64,000 nucleotides of DNA, taken from NCBI RefSeq assembly GCF_018130955.1, contig NZ_JAFCJM010000006.1:62001-126000 (forward strand), given 5' to 3'. Positions 31,390-42,027 of the stretch are shown piece after piece. Numbering within the stretch: position 1 is the stretch's first letter; each line of letters opens with the position of its first letter. The DNA comes from Bradyrhizobium liaoningense (GTDB lineage: Bacteria > Pseudomonadota > Alphaproteobacteria > Rhizobiales > Xanthobacteraceae). Made by a program: the position numbers and the translations under genes. The notes beneath the pieces were generated by a model. That model was not told the origin of the DNA. It did not search any database and was given only the letters and a program-made list of their open reading frames with translations.

Positions 31390-32034
31390 ATGATGCGATG
31401 GTTTCGCGCCTTTCTTCCTAAGGAGGAACGGTTCTTCGATCTGTTCGACCGCCACGCCCAGACCGTGATCCAGGGTTCCATCGCACTCCAGGGGATGCTG
31501 AACGGCGGCGAGGAGACCCCGGTCTACTGCCAGCGCGTCAACCAGTTCGAGAACGACGCCGATAACATCACCCGTGAGGTGCTCACTGCCGTCCGCCGTA
31601 CCTTCATCACGCCGTTCGACCGCGGCGACATCAAGAACCTGATCACGTCGATGGACGACGCCATCGACCAGATGCAGCAGACCGCAAAAGCCGTGATGCT
31701 GTTCGAGGTCCGTACCTTCGAGCCGCCGATGCGGGAGATGGGCGGGCTTTTGGTCGAATGCGCCAACCTCGTCGGGCGCGCGCTGCCGCTGATGCAGGCG
31801 ATCGGTCCGAATGTCGCCATGCTGACGGCGATCACGGAGGAACTGACGAAACTCGAGGGCCGCGTCGACGATCTCCACGACATCGGGCTGAAGGAGCTGT
31901 TCCTGAAGCACCGCGACGGCAATGCGATGAACTTCATCGTCGGCGTCGAGATCTACGACCATCTCGAGAAGGTCGCCGATCGCTTCGATGACGTTGCGAA
32001 CGAGATCAACAGCATCGTCATCGAGCAGGTTTAG
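31390..32034 (+). CDS. DUF47 / PhoU-like phosphate-transport accessory protein (OrfA)
   Basis: A 214-residue all-helical protein with the PhoU-like DUF47 pattern: FFDLFDRHAQTVIQGSIALQ, then ENDADNITREV and DDAIDQMQQTAK, with conserved acidic pairs for metal binding. In rhizobia it is encoded just ahead of pit and tunes its activity. It ends 15 bp before pit. Confidence 0.85.
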   Translation: MMRWFRAFLPKEERFFDLFDRHAQTVIQGSIALQGMLNGGEETPVYCQRVNQFENDADNITREVLTAVRRTFITPFDRGDIKNLITSMDDAIDQMQQTAKAVMLFEVRTFEPPMREMGGLLVECANLVGRALPLMQAIGPNVAMLTAITEELTKLEGRVDDLHDIGLKELFLKHRDGNAMNFIVGVEIYDHLEKVADRFDDVANEINSIVIEQV

Positions 32035-32049
32035 GGCAGGGATCGCATC

Positions 32050-33054
32050 GTGGACGCTGCGTTGGGTCTTCCCATCCTGGTCGGCCTGATCGCCGTCGCG
32101 CTGCTGTTCGACTTCCTGAACGGCCTGCACGACGCTGCCAACTCGATCGCGACCATTGTCTCGACCCGCGTGCTGCGGCCGCAATTCGCGGTGTTGTGGG
32201 CCGCGTTCTTTAATTTCGTCGCCTTCCTGGTGTTCGGGCTGCACGTCGCCCAGACCATCGGCACCGGCATCATCGATCCCGCGATCGTCGACGCGCAGGT
32301 GATTTTTGCTGCCCTCGTCGGTGCCATCGTCTGGAATCTCGTGACCTGGGCGCTCGGCATCCCTTCGTCGTCCTCGCATGCGCTGATCGGCGGGCTGGTT
32401 GGCGGCGGCATCGCCAAGGCCGGGATCTCGGCCGCGGTCTGGAGTGGACTGTCCAAGACCGTGCTCGCGATCGTGCTGTCGCCGCTGGTCGGCTTCCTGC
32501 TCGCGATGGCGCTGGTTGCGATCGTGTCCTGGGCCTCGGTGCGCTCGACGCCGTTTGCCGTCGATCGCGCCTTCCGAATCCTGCAATTCGCCTCCGCCTC
32601 GCTCTATTCGCTCGGCCATGGCGGCAACGACGCCCAGAAGACAATGGGCATCATTGCGGTGCTGCTCTATTCGCAGGGTCATCTCGGCAACGAGTTCTCG
32701 GTGCCGTTCTGGGTCGTCTTGTCCTGCCAGGCCGCGATGGCGCTGGGCACGCTGATGGGCGGCTGGCGGATCGTCCGCACCATGGGCCTGCGCATCACAA
32801 AGCTGACGCCGATGCAGGGCTTTTGCGCGGAAACCGGCGGTGCCGCGACCCTGTTCATGGCGACCTTCCTCGGGGTTCCCGTCTCGACCACGCACACCAT
32901 TACCGGTGCGATCGTCGGCGTCGGCGCCGCCCGCCGCGTCTCGGCGGTGCGCTGGAACGTCGCGAGCTCGATCGTCTATGCCTGGGTGATCACGATCCCG
33001 GCCTCGGCCATCGTCGCCGCGCTCACCTTCTGGGTCGTCCAGGCCTTCCGCTAA
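32050..33054 (+). CDS. pit: low-affinity inorganic phosphate transporter (PiT)
   Basis: A 334-residue membrane protein with the two PiT halves: FLNGLHDAANSIATIVSTRV and SLGHGGNDAQKTMGIIAV are the duplicated family signature, separated by about ten helices. It moves metal-phosphate with H+ into the cell. GTG start at 32050. Used when phosphate is plentiful, consistent with PhoB repression at the upstream box. The last codons are copied in a tandem repeat. Confidence 0.92.
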   Translation: MDAALGLPILVGLIAVALLFDFLNGLHDAANSIATIVSTRVLRPQFAVLWAAFFNFVAFLVFGLHVAQTIGTGIIDPAIVDAQVIFAALVGAIVWNLVTWALGIPSSSSHALIGGLVGGGIAKAGISAAVWSGLSKTVLAIVLSPLVGFLLAMALVAIVSWASVRSTPFAVDRAFRILQFASASLYSLGHGGNDAQKTMGIIAVLLYSQGHLGNEFSVPFWVVLSCQAAMALGTLMGGWRIVRTMGLRITKLTPMQGFCAETGGAATLFMATFLGVPVSTTHTITGAIVGVGAARRVSAVRWNVASSIVYAWVITIPASAIVAALTFWVVQAFR

Positions 33055-33118
33055 ACAGGCCTTCCGCTAACAGGTCCTGCGCTAAACAGGTCTTGTGCTA
33101 AGCAGGCGCCGCGCTGAT
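33040..33118 (+). repeat. five tandem 15-16-bp copies of the pit 3' end
   Basis: Units at 33040, 33056, 33071, 33087 and 33103, each like CAGGCCTTCCGCTAAA. The first encodes the last residues QAFR and stop of PiT; each later unit repeats that stop (TAA or TGA). A local slippage duplication after the gene. A TCCCCATATGGGGGA dyad follows at 33158-33172. Confidence 0.75.
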
Positions 33119-33217
33119 CAGGGGATCTCCGGGGTGGAGTTCGGCCCCGAAAATCCCCATATGGGGGAGGCCGCTGGCCCTTGATCGGGCCGATTTTCCC
33201 TGCCAAACGCTCCCCCC

Positions 33218-34840
<1,623 letters not shown>

Positions 34841-34909
34841 GGCCCGGAACGCGCTGATGTGAACGGCGCCCGGCTTGACGCCTGCGCGGCGATGCCCACG
34901 TGATGGGGC

Positions 34910-35506
34910 ATGTGGCGCGGCATTCTCATCATTCTCGCGTTGGTGGTCACGATGGCCGGTGCCGACGCGCAGCGCCGGCAGATCAATCCGATCCCGTTTT
35001 CCCACGAGCCTTGCAGCGTTTTGGACAACCGGCCGTGCACGCCGTCCTATTGCAGCGTGCTCGAGCACGGCCCCTGCATCCCCGAGATCGACTATCCCTA
35101 CGGCCAGAACCTGCAGCTCACCGTCCAGACCGCGCCGTCGCCGGATGAGCGCGCCAAGTACCAGAAGCCGGATCACGATCTCGACACCATCGGCGATCTC
35201 TTCGCCGAACTGCGCGCCTGCTGGTCGCCGCCGCCGGAAGACAGCGCGCGGCAGGGCATGCAGATGGCGGTGCGCTTCAGCTTCAACAGAACGGGCGGCA
35301 TGATCGGCCCGCCGCGGGTGACCTACGCGACGTCGGGCGTGCCGGCCGATACGCGGACCACCTACCTCAACGCGATTAACTCGTCGCTCAAGGCCTGTCT
35401 GCCCCTGAAATTCACCGACGGCCTCGGCGGCGCGCTCGCCGGGCGGCCGATTGCGATCCGCTATGTCGACAACCGCGAACTGGGAAAGCCGACGGCGAAG
35501 CCATGA
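34910..35506 (+). CDS. exported Cys-rich protein with TonB/TolA-like C-terminal domain
   Basis: A 198-residue secreted protein: signal peptide MWRGILIILALVVTMAGADA, then a Cys-rich segment with repeated HEPCSVLDNRPC and HGPC blocks, and a ~100-residue C-terminal part (GMQMAVRFSFNRTGGMIGPP, then ...TYLNAINSSLKACLPLKF) that resembles the TolA/TonB C-terminal fold. Probably a periplasmic protein. Function unknown; the domain match is by pattern only. Confidence 0.55.
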   Translation: MWRGILIILALVVTMAGADAQRRQINPIPFSHEPCSVLDNRPCTPSYCSVLEHGPCIPEIDYPYGQNLQLTVQTAPSPDERAKYQKPDHDLDTIGDLFAELRACWSPPPEDSARQGMQMAVRFSFNRTGGMIGPPRVTYATSGVPADTRTTYLNAINSSLKACLPLKFTDGLGGALAGRPIAIRYVDNRELGKPTAKP

Positions 35507-35584
35507 GCGGGAATCGCGCATTGCCGGGTACAGCCTGGAAGTGATACCCGATAGAGCGGGAGCGCAACGTATGGGGAGGACGTC

Positions 35585-36169
35585 GTGGGTCTGTCGGTGA
35601 TGATCCTGGGGCTCGTGCTTTTTTTCGCAGCCCACAGTTTGACGACGAAGCGTGAGGCGCGGGCCCGGGCAATCGCTGGACTGGGCGAGGGCACCTACAA
35701 GATCCTGTACTCGCTGGCATCGCTGGCGGGCCTTGCGATGATCATCTGGGGCTTTGCCAATTATCGTGCGACGGGATGGATCGACGTCTGGTATCCGCCG
35801 AAGGCGATGAAACATATCGCGGCAGCGCTGATGCTGCCGGCCGTCATCCTGGTTGTTGCTTCCTACATCCGCGGTCGCATCTACGCGACGCTGAAACATC
35901 CGATGCTGGCCGGCATCAAGCTGTGGGCGGCGGCGCATCTGCTCGCCAATGGCGATCTCGGCTCCATCATCCTGTTCGGCTCGTTCCTGGGCTGGGCCGT
36001 CTATGACCGGATTTCGCTGAAGCACCGCACGGACGCCGGCGGGCCGCCGATTCCGGTTGGCGGCGTCACCAACGACCTGATCGCGGTTGCGGTCGGCGTC
36101 GTGGCCTATCTGGCATTGGCCTTCGCCTTCCATCCCGTCGTGATCGGGGTTCCCGTCGTGGGAGCCTAG
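35585..36169 (+). CDS. nnrU: NnrU-family membrane protein
   Basis: A 194-residue protein with about five to six helices and the NnrU pattern: FFAAHSLTTKREARARAIAGLGEG, KHPMLAGIKLWAAAHLLANGDLGSIILFG. NnrU is linked to denitrification (nitric-oxide/nitrite respiration) or, in other bacteria, to zeta-carotene-isomerase-like activity. GTG start at 35585. No denitrification genes are nearby. Confidence 0.8.
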   Translation: MGLSVMILGLVLFFAAHSLTTKREARARAIAGLGEGTYKILYSLASLAGLAMIIWGFANYRATGWIDVWYPPKAMKHIAAALMLPAVILVVASYIRGRIYATLKHPMLAGIKLWAAAHLLANGDLGSIILFGSFLGWAVYDRISLKHRTDAGGPPIPVGGVTNDLIAVAVGVVAYLALAFAFHPVVIGVPVVGA

Positions 36170-36242
36170 ACAGCCGATCGGCGCAAGACGGCATCCGGCG
36201 TTCGTGCACGGACAACGACAACAACAAACCGAGAGCATTCCG

Positions 36243-37835
36243 ATGGACTGGTCGCAGCCCGAGATTCCCCCGATGCGGTTCGAGACGCGGTTCGGCGATC
36301 GCGTCGTGCCGGCCTTCTGCGAGCGGCCGGGAAACGTCTGGGCGATGATCGCGGATGCAGCCGCCCGCAATCCCGACGGCGAGGCGCTGATCGCGGGCAG
36401 CGTCCGGCTGACGTGGCGCCAGGCGGTGGAGCGGGCGGCGCGGATCGCAACCGGCCTTCGAAAGCTCGGCCTGCAGCGCGGCGACCGCGTCGCCATCCTG
36501 CTCGGCAATCGTATCGAATTCCCGCTGATCCTGTTTGCGGCCGCGCATGAAGGGCTCGTGACGGTGCTGCTCAGCACGCGCCAGCAGAAGCCCGAGATCG
36601 CCTACGTGCTGACGGACTGCGGCGCAAAGATCCTGATCCATGAGGCGGCTCTTGCCGAGCGCCTGCCGGATACGCGTGACGTGCCCGATGTCGTGCATCG
36701 CATCGCCATCGACGATGACCCAACTCTGTCGCGCTTCGCGGTGCTTGCCGACAATGCGCCGGCGCCCGCGCCGGTCGAGGTCGGCGAGGAGGATACCGCG
36801 ATGATCCTCTATACGTCGGGGACGACAGGAAAGCCCAAGGGCGCGATGCTCGCCCACTGCAACATCATCCATTCCTCGATGGTGTTCGTCTCCTGCCTGC
36901 AATTGACGGAGGCAGATCGCTCGATCGCGGCTGTGCCGCTCGGCCATGTCACCGGCGTCGTCGCCAACATCACGACCATGGTCCGCTGCGCCGGCGCGCT
37001 GATCATCATGCCGGAGTTCAAGGCGGCAGAATATCTCAAGCTCGCCACGCGCGAGCGCGTCACCTACACCGTGATGGTGCCGGCGATGTACAATCTCTGC
37101 CTGCTCCAGCCCGACTTCGACAGCTACGACCTCTCGAACTGGCGCATCGGCGGTTTTGGCGGCGCGCCGATGCCGATCGCGACCATCGAGAAGCTGGACG
37201 CAAAAATACCCGGCCTGAAGCTCGCAAATTGCTACGGCGCGACCGAGACCACGTCGCCCTCCACGATCATGCCCGGGGAGTTGACGGCACGCCACATCGA
37301 CAGCGTCGGTTTGCCCTGTCCGGGCGCGCGCATCGTCGCGATGGATGCTGATGGCCGCGAGCTGCCGCGTGGCGAGATCGGCGAGCTCTGGATCCAGAGC
37401 GCCTCCGTCATCAAGGGCTACTGGAACAATCCGAAGGCCACCGCCGAAAGCTTTACCGCCGGCTTCTGGCACTCCGGCGACCTCGGCTCGGTCGATGCCG
37501 ACAATTTCGTCCGCGTGTTCGACCGGCAGAAGGACATGATCAACCGCGGCGGCCTCAAGATCTATTCCGCCGAGGTCGAGTCCGTGCTGGCCGGCCATCC
37601 CTCTGTCGTCGAGAGCGCGATCATCGCAAAGCCGTGCCCGGTGCTGGGGGAGCGCGTTCATGCAGTGGTGGTCACGCGCGAAGCCGTTGCCGCCGAGGCG
37701 CTGCGTGCCTGGTGCGCCGAGCGGCTGTCCGACTACAAGGTGCCGGAGACCATGCTGCTGACCGCCGAGCCGCTACCGCGCAACGCCAATGGCAAGGTGC
37801 TGAAGCGGCAATTGCGGGAGCTGCTGGGGGCCTAA
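36243..37835 (+). CDS. class I adenylate-forming acyl-CoA synthetase/ligase
   Basis: A 530-residue AMP-binding enzyme: A3 core MILYTSGTTGKPKGAMLAH, A5 NCYGATETTSPS, A8 hinge YSAEVESVLAGHPSV, and the A10 Lys in PRNANGKVLKR. All catalytic features are intact. It activates a carboxylic acid with ATP to acyl-AMP and then the CoA thioester. Substrate is probably a fatty or aromatic acid but is not readable. ATG at 36243. Confidence 0.88.
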   Translation: MDWSQPEIPPMRFETRFGDRVVPAFCERPGNVWAMIADAAARNPDGEALIAGSVRLTWRQAVERAARIATGLRKLGLQRGDRVAILLGNRIEFPLILFAAAHEGLVTVLLSTRQQKPEIAYVLTDCGAKILIHEAALAERLPDTRDVPDVVHRIAIDDDPTLSRFAVLADNAPAPAPVEVGEEDTAMILYTSGTTGKPKGAMLAHCNIIHSSMVFVSCLQLTEADRSIAAVPLGHVTGVVANITTMVRCAGALIIMPEFKAAEYLKLATRERVTYTVMVPAMYNLCLLQPDFDSYDLSNWRIGGFGGAPMPIATIEKLDAKIPGLKLANCYGATETTSPSTIMPGELTARHIDSVGLPCPGARIVAMDADGRELPRGEIGELWIQSASVIKGYWNNPKATAESFTAGFWHSGDLGSVDADNFVRVFDRQKDMINRGGLKIYSAEVESVLAGHPSVVESAIIAKPCPVLGERVHAVVVTREAVAAEALRAWCAERLSDYKVPETMLLTAEPLPRNANGKVLKRQLRELLGA

Positions 37836-38009
37836 GGGCGCGGTCGGAGTTCCAGGCGCGGGGGTCCGGCGGGAGGGTTAACGCCTTGATGGACCTCGCT
37901 TTGCCTTGCCACCGCCATATGGTTAGGGTATCGCCGCCGCCACGCGGGAACGGGTTTTCTGACGCGAGATTCCAGCGCGCGCTCCCGACCGGGGATGGGA
38001 TTAGCTTAA

Positions 38010-38663
38010 GTGTCTGAATTATTTGACGAAGTCGACGAGGAAGTACGTCGCGAACAGCTCAAGAAGCTGTGGGACAAGTATTCGATCTATCTGATCGCCC
38101 TGATGGTGCTGATCGTCGCGGCCGTCGGCGGCTGGCGCGGCTATCAATATCTGGAGGCCAAGAAGGCCGCCGAGGCCGGTGCGGCCTTCGAGAAGGCCGT
38201 CGAGCTGTCCGACCAGGGCAAGCATGCCGAGGCCGAGGCGGCCTTCACCGAGCTCGCGGCCAAGGCGCCGTCCGGTTACCGCACGCTGGCGCGCCTGCGC
38301 GCGGCCGCCGAGATTTCTGCCCGCGACCCCAAGGCCGCGGCGAAGATGTATGACGACATCGCGGCCGATCGTAGCGTCGCCGGCGAGCAGCAGGCGCTCG
38401 CAAAGATCCGCGCCGCCGGGTTGCTGCTCGACACTGCAGGCTATGCCGACATCCAGCAGCGACTGGAAGCATCAACCGCGTCGGCTTCGACCTTCCGCCA
38501 TACCGCCCGTGAACTGCTGGCCCTGTCGGCCTGGCGCAATGGCGACACGACCGCGGCCCGCAAATGGCTGGATGCGATCGCCGAGGATGGCGAGACGCCG
38601 CCGAGCATGCGCTCGCGCGCCGAGGCGCTGCAGGCGTTGCTGCCGGCGGTTGCCAAGAGCTGA
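38010..38663 (+). CDS. YfgM/TPR-type membrane-anchored protein
   Basis: A 217-residue protein: a cytosolic N-tail VDEEVRREQLKKLWDKYS, one membrane helix (~residues 24-45, IYLIALMVLIVAAVGGWRGY), then TPR-like repeats in the periplasm. This matches YfgM, a partner of the Sec translocon and periplasmic chaperones in E. coli, where it also lies two genes before der. Translation starts at GTG 38010. Confidence 0.75.
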   Translation: MSELFDEVDEEVRREQLKKLWDKYSIYLIALMVLIVAAVGGWRGYQYLEAKKAAEAGAAFEKAVELSDQGKHAEAEAAFTELAAKAPSGYRTLARLRAAAEISARDPKAAAKMYDDIAADRSVAGEQQALAKIRAAGLLLDTAGYADIQQRLEASTASASTFRHTARELLALSAWRNGDTTAARKWLDAIAEDGETPPSMRSRAEALQALLPAVAKS

Positions 38664-38673
38664 TTGAGAGCTG

Positions 38674-39246
38674 ATGGCCCGAGATAGCTGGACGAGACAC
38701 CAGATGCGCCGCACGCCACGTTTGATCGCAGCCGCCGTCCTGATCGCCTTCTCGGGCGTGCTGGGCGGCTGCTCCAGCGGCGGGTTCGATCCCAGCGATC
38801 TCATGGACTGGCTCGACACCAAGAAGAAGCTGCCCGGCGACCGCAAGCCGGTCTTCCCCGAGGGCGTGCCGGGCCTTGAGCAGGGCGTGCCGAAGGACCT
38901 CTACAAGGGCGCACAGCAACAGCCGGACCAGCCGCCCGTGGATGCGGCTGCCGTTCCGCCGCCCGCGCCGACCGCCAAGTCGGCCAAGGGCAAGAAGTCC
39001 AAGCAGCCGGCCACCGCCGCCGTTGCGCCGGCCGCGGCGCCTGCGGGCGAGGCGGATGGCGAGGTCCAGCCCGATGCAGCGCCGGCTCCGGCCGCGCCGC
39101 CGCCGAAGCAGAAGATCGTCCGCCGGCGCACCACTGCGCCGCCGCCGGATCAGACCACGCAGCCGGCGCAGCAGACCCAGACCACGCAGCAGCAGTCGCA
39201 GGGAGGATTCCCGGCCCCGTTGCCGAGCGGCAGCTTCTCGCGCTGA
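38674..39246 (+). CDS. lipoprotein with low-complexity Pro/Ala/Gln C-terminus
   Basis: A 190-residue lipoprotein: signal LIAAAVLIAFSGVLGGC with lipobox LGGC, then a short ordered motif FPEGVPGLEQGVPKDLYKG that recurs in alphaproteobacterial homologues, followed by ~120 residues of Pro/Ala/Gln/Lys repeats with no fold. Position between yfgM and der is where bamB sits in many proteobacteria; it has no BamB beta-propeller. Function unknown, probably envelope-linked. Confidence 0.65.
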   Translation: MARDSWTRHQMRRTPRLIAAAVLIAFSGVLGGCSSGGFDPSDLMDWLDTKKKLPGDRKPVFPEGVPGLEQGVPKDLYKGAQQQPDQPPVDAAAVPPPAPTAKSAKGKKSKQPATAAVAPAAAPAGEADGEVQPDAAPAPAAPPPKQKIVRRRTTAPPPDQTTQPAQQTQTTQQQSQGGFPAPLPSGSFSR

Positions 39247-39296
39247 TATTTTTCATTGCATTGACAGGCGCGTCCCCGGCGGCGCACGAATGACTG

Positions 39297-40676
39297 ATGT
39301 CCTTTACCGTCGCCATCATCGGCCGGCCCAATGTCGGAAAATCGACGCTGTTCAACCGGCTGGTGGGGCAGAAGCTCGCGCTCGTCGATGATCTGCCGGG
39401 CGTCACGCGCGACCGCCGCGAGGGCGAGGCGAGGCTCGGCGATCTCGATTTCACCATCATCGACACCGCAGGGCTCGACGAGGGCGCCAAGGGCTCGCTG
39501 ACCGCACGGATGCAGGAGCAGACGGAGACTGCGATTGCGCAGGCGGACGCGCTGTTCTTCGTCATCGACGCGCGGGCCGGCCTCACGCCGACCGACCGCG
39601 CCTTCGCCGATTTCGCCCGCCGCGCCAACAAGCCCGTGCTGCTGGTCGCCAACAAGAGCGAGGGCAAGCACGGCGATGCCGGCGCCATGGAAGCCTTCGC
39701 GCTCGGGCTCGGCGATCCCATCCAGGTTTCCGCCGAGCATGGCGAAGGGATGGGCGAGCTCTACGACGCACTGAGCCAGATCATGCCGGAGCCCGCCGAG
39801 GATGAGGCCGATGACGACGAGCCCATGTCCGAGGAGGAGGCGGCGAAGCGTCCCATTCGGGTTGCGATCGTCGGCCGGCCCAATGCCGGCAAGTCGACGC
39901 TGATCAATCATCTGCTCGGCGAGGAGCGTCTGCTGACGAGCCCCGAGGCAGGGACCACGCGCGACTCCATCGCGGTCGAGATCAACTGGAAGGGCCGCGA
40001 TTTCCGCGTGTTCGATACCGCGGGCCTGCGCCGCCGCTCGCGCATCGAGGAGAAGCTCGAGAAACTCTCGGTGGCCGACGCGCTCCGCGCGGTACGCTTT
40101 GCCGAAGTCGTCGTGCTGATGATGGATACGCAGAACAAGTTCGAGGAGCAGGACCTGCGTATCGCCGACCTGATCGAGCGCGAGGGACGCGCGGTCGTGC
40201 TTGCCGTCAACAAATGGGACCTGATGGAGAGCAAGGGCGGCGGCGCGATCTCGAACTTGCGCCGTGATGCCGACCATTGGCTGCCGCAGCTCAAGGGCGT
40301 GCATGTTGTCGCCGTCTCCGGCCTGATGGGCGAGGGCATCGATCGTCTGATGACGGCCATCCAGGAGGCTTATGCGATCTGGAACCGGCGCGTGCCGACC
40401 TCGGCGCTGAACCGCTGGTTCGAGCAGGCCATCCAGGCCAATCCGCCGCCCGCAGTGTCGGGCCGCCGGCTGAAGCTGAACTACATCACCCAGACCAAGG
40501 CGCGTCCCCCGAGCTTCGTGCTGTTCTGCTCGCGCGCGGATGCCGTGCCGCAGTCCTATTTGCGCTATCTCACCAATTCCATGCGCGAGACGTTTGAGCT
40601 TCCGGGCACGCCGGTGCGCATCACGCTGCGCGAGAAGGCCAATCCCTTCGCGCACAAGCGCAAACGGCTGTCGTGA
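39297..40676 (+). CDS. der: ribosome-assembly GTPase Der (EngA)
   Basis: A 459-residue protein with two tandem GTPase domains: P-loops [11 protein letters not shown] (~9-19) and [11 protein letters not shown] (~190), DTAGLDEG and DTAGLRRR switch II, NKWD, and a C-terminal KH-like domain. It assembles the 50S subunit. The next gene overlaps its stop by 4 bp. Confidence 0.95.
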   Translation: MSFTVAIIGRPNVGKSTLFNRLVGQKLALVDDLPGVTRDRREGEARLGDLDFTIIDTAGLDEGAKGSLTARMQEQTETAIAQADALFFVIDARAGLTPTDRAFADFARRANKPVLLVANKSEGKHGDAGAMEAFALGLGDPIQVSAEHGEGMGELYDALSQIMPEPAEDEADDDEPMSEEEAAKRPIRVAIVGRPNAGKSTLINHLLGEERLLTSPEAGTTRDSIAVEINWKGRDFRVFDTAGLRRRSRIEEKLEKLSVADALRAVRFAEVVVLMMDTQNKFEEQDLRIADLIEREGRAVVLAVNKWDLMESKGGGAISNLRRDADHWLPQLKGVHVVAVSGLMGEGIDRLMTAIQEAYAIWNRRVPTSALNRWFEQAIQANPPPAVSGRRLKLNYITQTKARPPSFVLFCSRADAVPQSYLRYLTNSMRETFELPGTPVRITLREKANPFAHKRKRLS

Positions 40677-41938
40677 GCGGAGACGCCGGTCGGGCGATCG
40701 CCGGCGATGCGCCGCCGGTCAAGCGCGGCGCGGTCGCCTTCATCTTCGTCACCATCCTGCTCGACATGCTCGCGCTCGGCGTGATCATGCCGATCCTGCC
40801 AAAGCTGGTGGAGAGCTTTGTCGGCAATGACACCGCGCAGGCGGCGCGCATTTTTGGCGTATTCGGCACCGCCTGGGCGCTCATGCAGTTCGTGTTCTCG
40901 CCGGTGCTCGGCGCGCTGTCGGACCGTTTTGGCCGGCGGCCGGTGGTGCTGCTGTCGAACTTCGGGCTTGCCGCCGACTATGTGCTGATGGCGCTGGCCC
41001 CGTCGCTGGTCTGGCTATTCGTCGGCCGCGTGATTTCCGGCATCACGTCGGCGAGCATTTCCACCGCCTTTGCCTACATCGCCGACGTGACGCCACCGGA
41101 GCGGCGCGCGGCCGTCTTCGGCAAGATCGGCGCGGCGTTCGGCGCGGGCTTCGTGTTCGGGCCCGCGCTCGGCGGCCTGCTCGGCGACATCGATCCGCGG
41201 CTGCCGTTCTGGGCCGCAGCCGCATTGAGTTTTGCCAACGCGGTTTACGGCCTGCTGGTGCTGCCGGAATCCCTGTCGGCGGAGAAACGCGCGCCGTTCC
41301 GCTGGCGAAGCGCCAATCCGATCGGGGCACTGAACCTGCTGCGCTCCAACGCGGTGCTTGCGGGATTGTCGGTCGTCAATTTCATCGCCCAGGTCGCGCA
41401 TGTGGTGCTGCCGTCGACCTACGTGCTCTATGCGACCTATCGCTATGGCTGGGATTCCAAGACCGTCGGGCTGACACTCGCGATGGTCGGCATCTGCGCC
41501 ATGGTGGTGCAGGGGCTCGCGATCGGGCCCATCGTGCGCGCGCTCGGCGAGCGCAAGGCGCTGCTGCTGGGCTTAAGCTGTGGCGCGATCGGTTTTGTCA
41601 TCTTCGGCTCTGCGCCGACCGGAGCGCTGTCTTGGCTCGGCATTCCCGTGATGTCACTGTGGGGCGTGTCGGGCGCGGCGATCCAGTCGCTGATGACCCG
41701 GCTCGTCGCGCCCGATCAGCAGGGGCAGCTCCAGGGCGCGACGTCGAGCGTGCAGAGCGTGTCGCAGCTCGTGGGCCCCTTCCTGTTCACGCTCACATTC
41801 GCCTATTTCATCGGCGGCAGCGCGCCGCTGCATCTGCCGGGCGCGCCGTTCCTGCTGGCGGCCTTGCTCATGGTGGTTGCGGTGGCGATTGCGATATGGA
41901 CGTTGGCTGATCACCGTCATTCCGGGCTGGTGCGTTAG
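40673..41938 (+). CDS. MFS transporter of the TCR/TetA family
   Basis: A 421-residue, 12-helix MFS carrier: [20 protein letters not shown], antiporter motif [20 protein letters not shown] and helix-5 motif [21 protein letters not shown]. This is the tetracycline/DHA1 antiporter group. GTG start overlaps the der stop (GTGA). Probably a proton-driven exporter; being TetA-like does not prove resistance. Confidence 0.85.
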   Translation: MSGDAGRAIAGDAPPVKRGAVAFIFVTILLDMLALGVIMPILPKLVESFVGNDTAQAARIFGVFGTAWALMQFVFSPVLGALSDRFGRRPVVLLSNFGLAADYVLMALAPSLVWLFVGRVISGITSASISTAFAYIADVTPPERRAAVFGKIGAAFGAGFVFGPALGGLLGDIDPRLPFWAAAALSFANAVYGLLVLPESLSAEKRAPFRWRSANPIGALNLLRSNAVLAGLSVVNFIAQVAHVVLPSTYVLYATYRYGWDSKTVGLTLAMVGICAMVVQGLAIGPIVRALGERKALLLGLSCGAIGFVIFGSAPTGALSWLGIPVMSLWGVSGAAIQSLMTRLVAPDQQGQLQGATSSVQSVSQLVGPFLFTLTFAYFIGGSAPLHLPGAPFLLAALLMVVAVAIAIWTLADHRHSGLVR

Positions 41939-41965
41939 CACCAGACCCGGAATCTCGAGATCCCA

Positions 41966-42020
41966 CAATGCGCAATTGCGCATTGGGGTTCGATGCTCCG
42001 CATCGCCCCGGGATGACCGC
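41966..42020. repeat. 20-bp perfect palindrome and CCCCGGGATGAC repeat copy
   Basis: CAATGCGCAATTGCGCATTG (41966-41985) is a perfect palindrome. It is followed by GGGTTCGATGCTCCGCATCG and CCCCGGGATGAC. The second part matches a copy at 44337-44375. A shared repeat module between convergent genes; it may help end both transcripts. Confidence 0.65.
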
Positions 42021-42027
42021 TACGCGG

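Noticed and set aside
35585..36169. A denitrification gene cluster
   Set aside because: Only an NnrU-family gene is present; no nir, nor or nos genes are nearby.
40673..41938. A tetracycline-resistance determinant
   Set aside because: The protein belongs to the TCR/TetA transporter family, but the family is broad, there is no TetR neighbour and no mobile context, so resistance is not supported.
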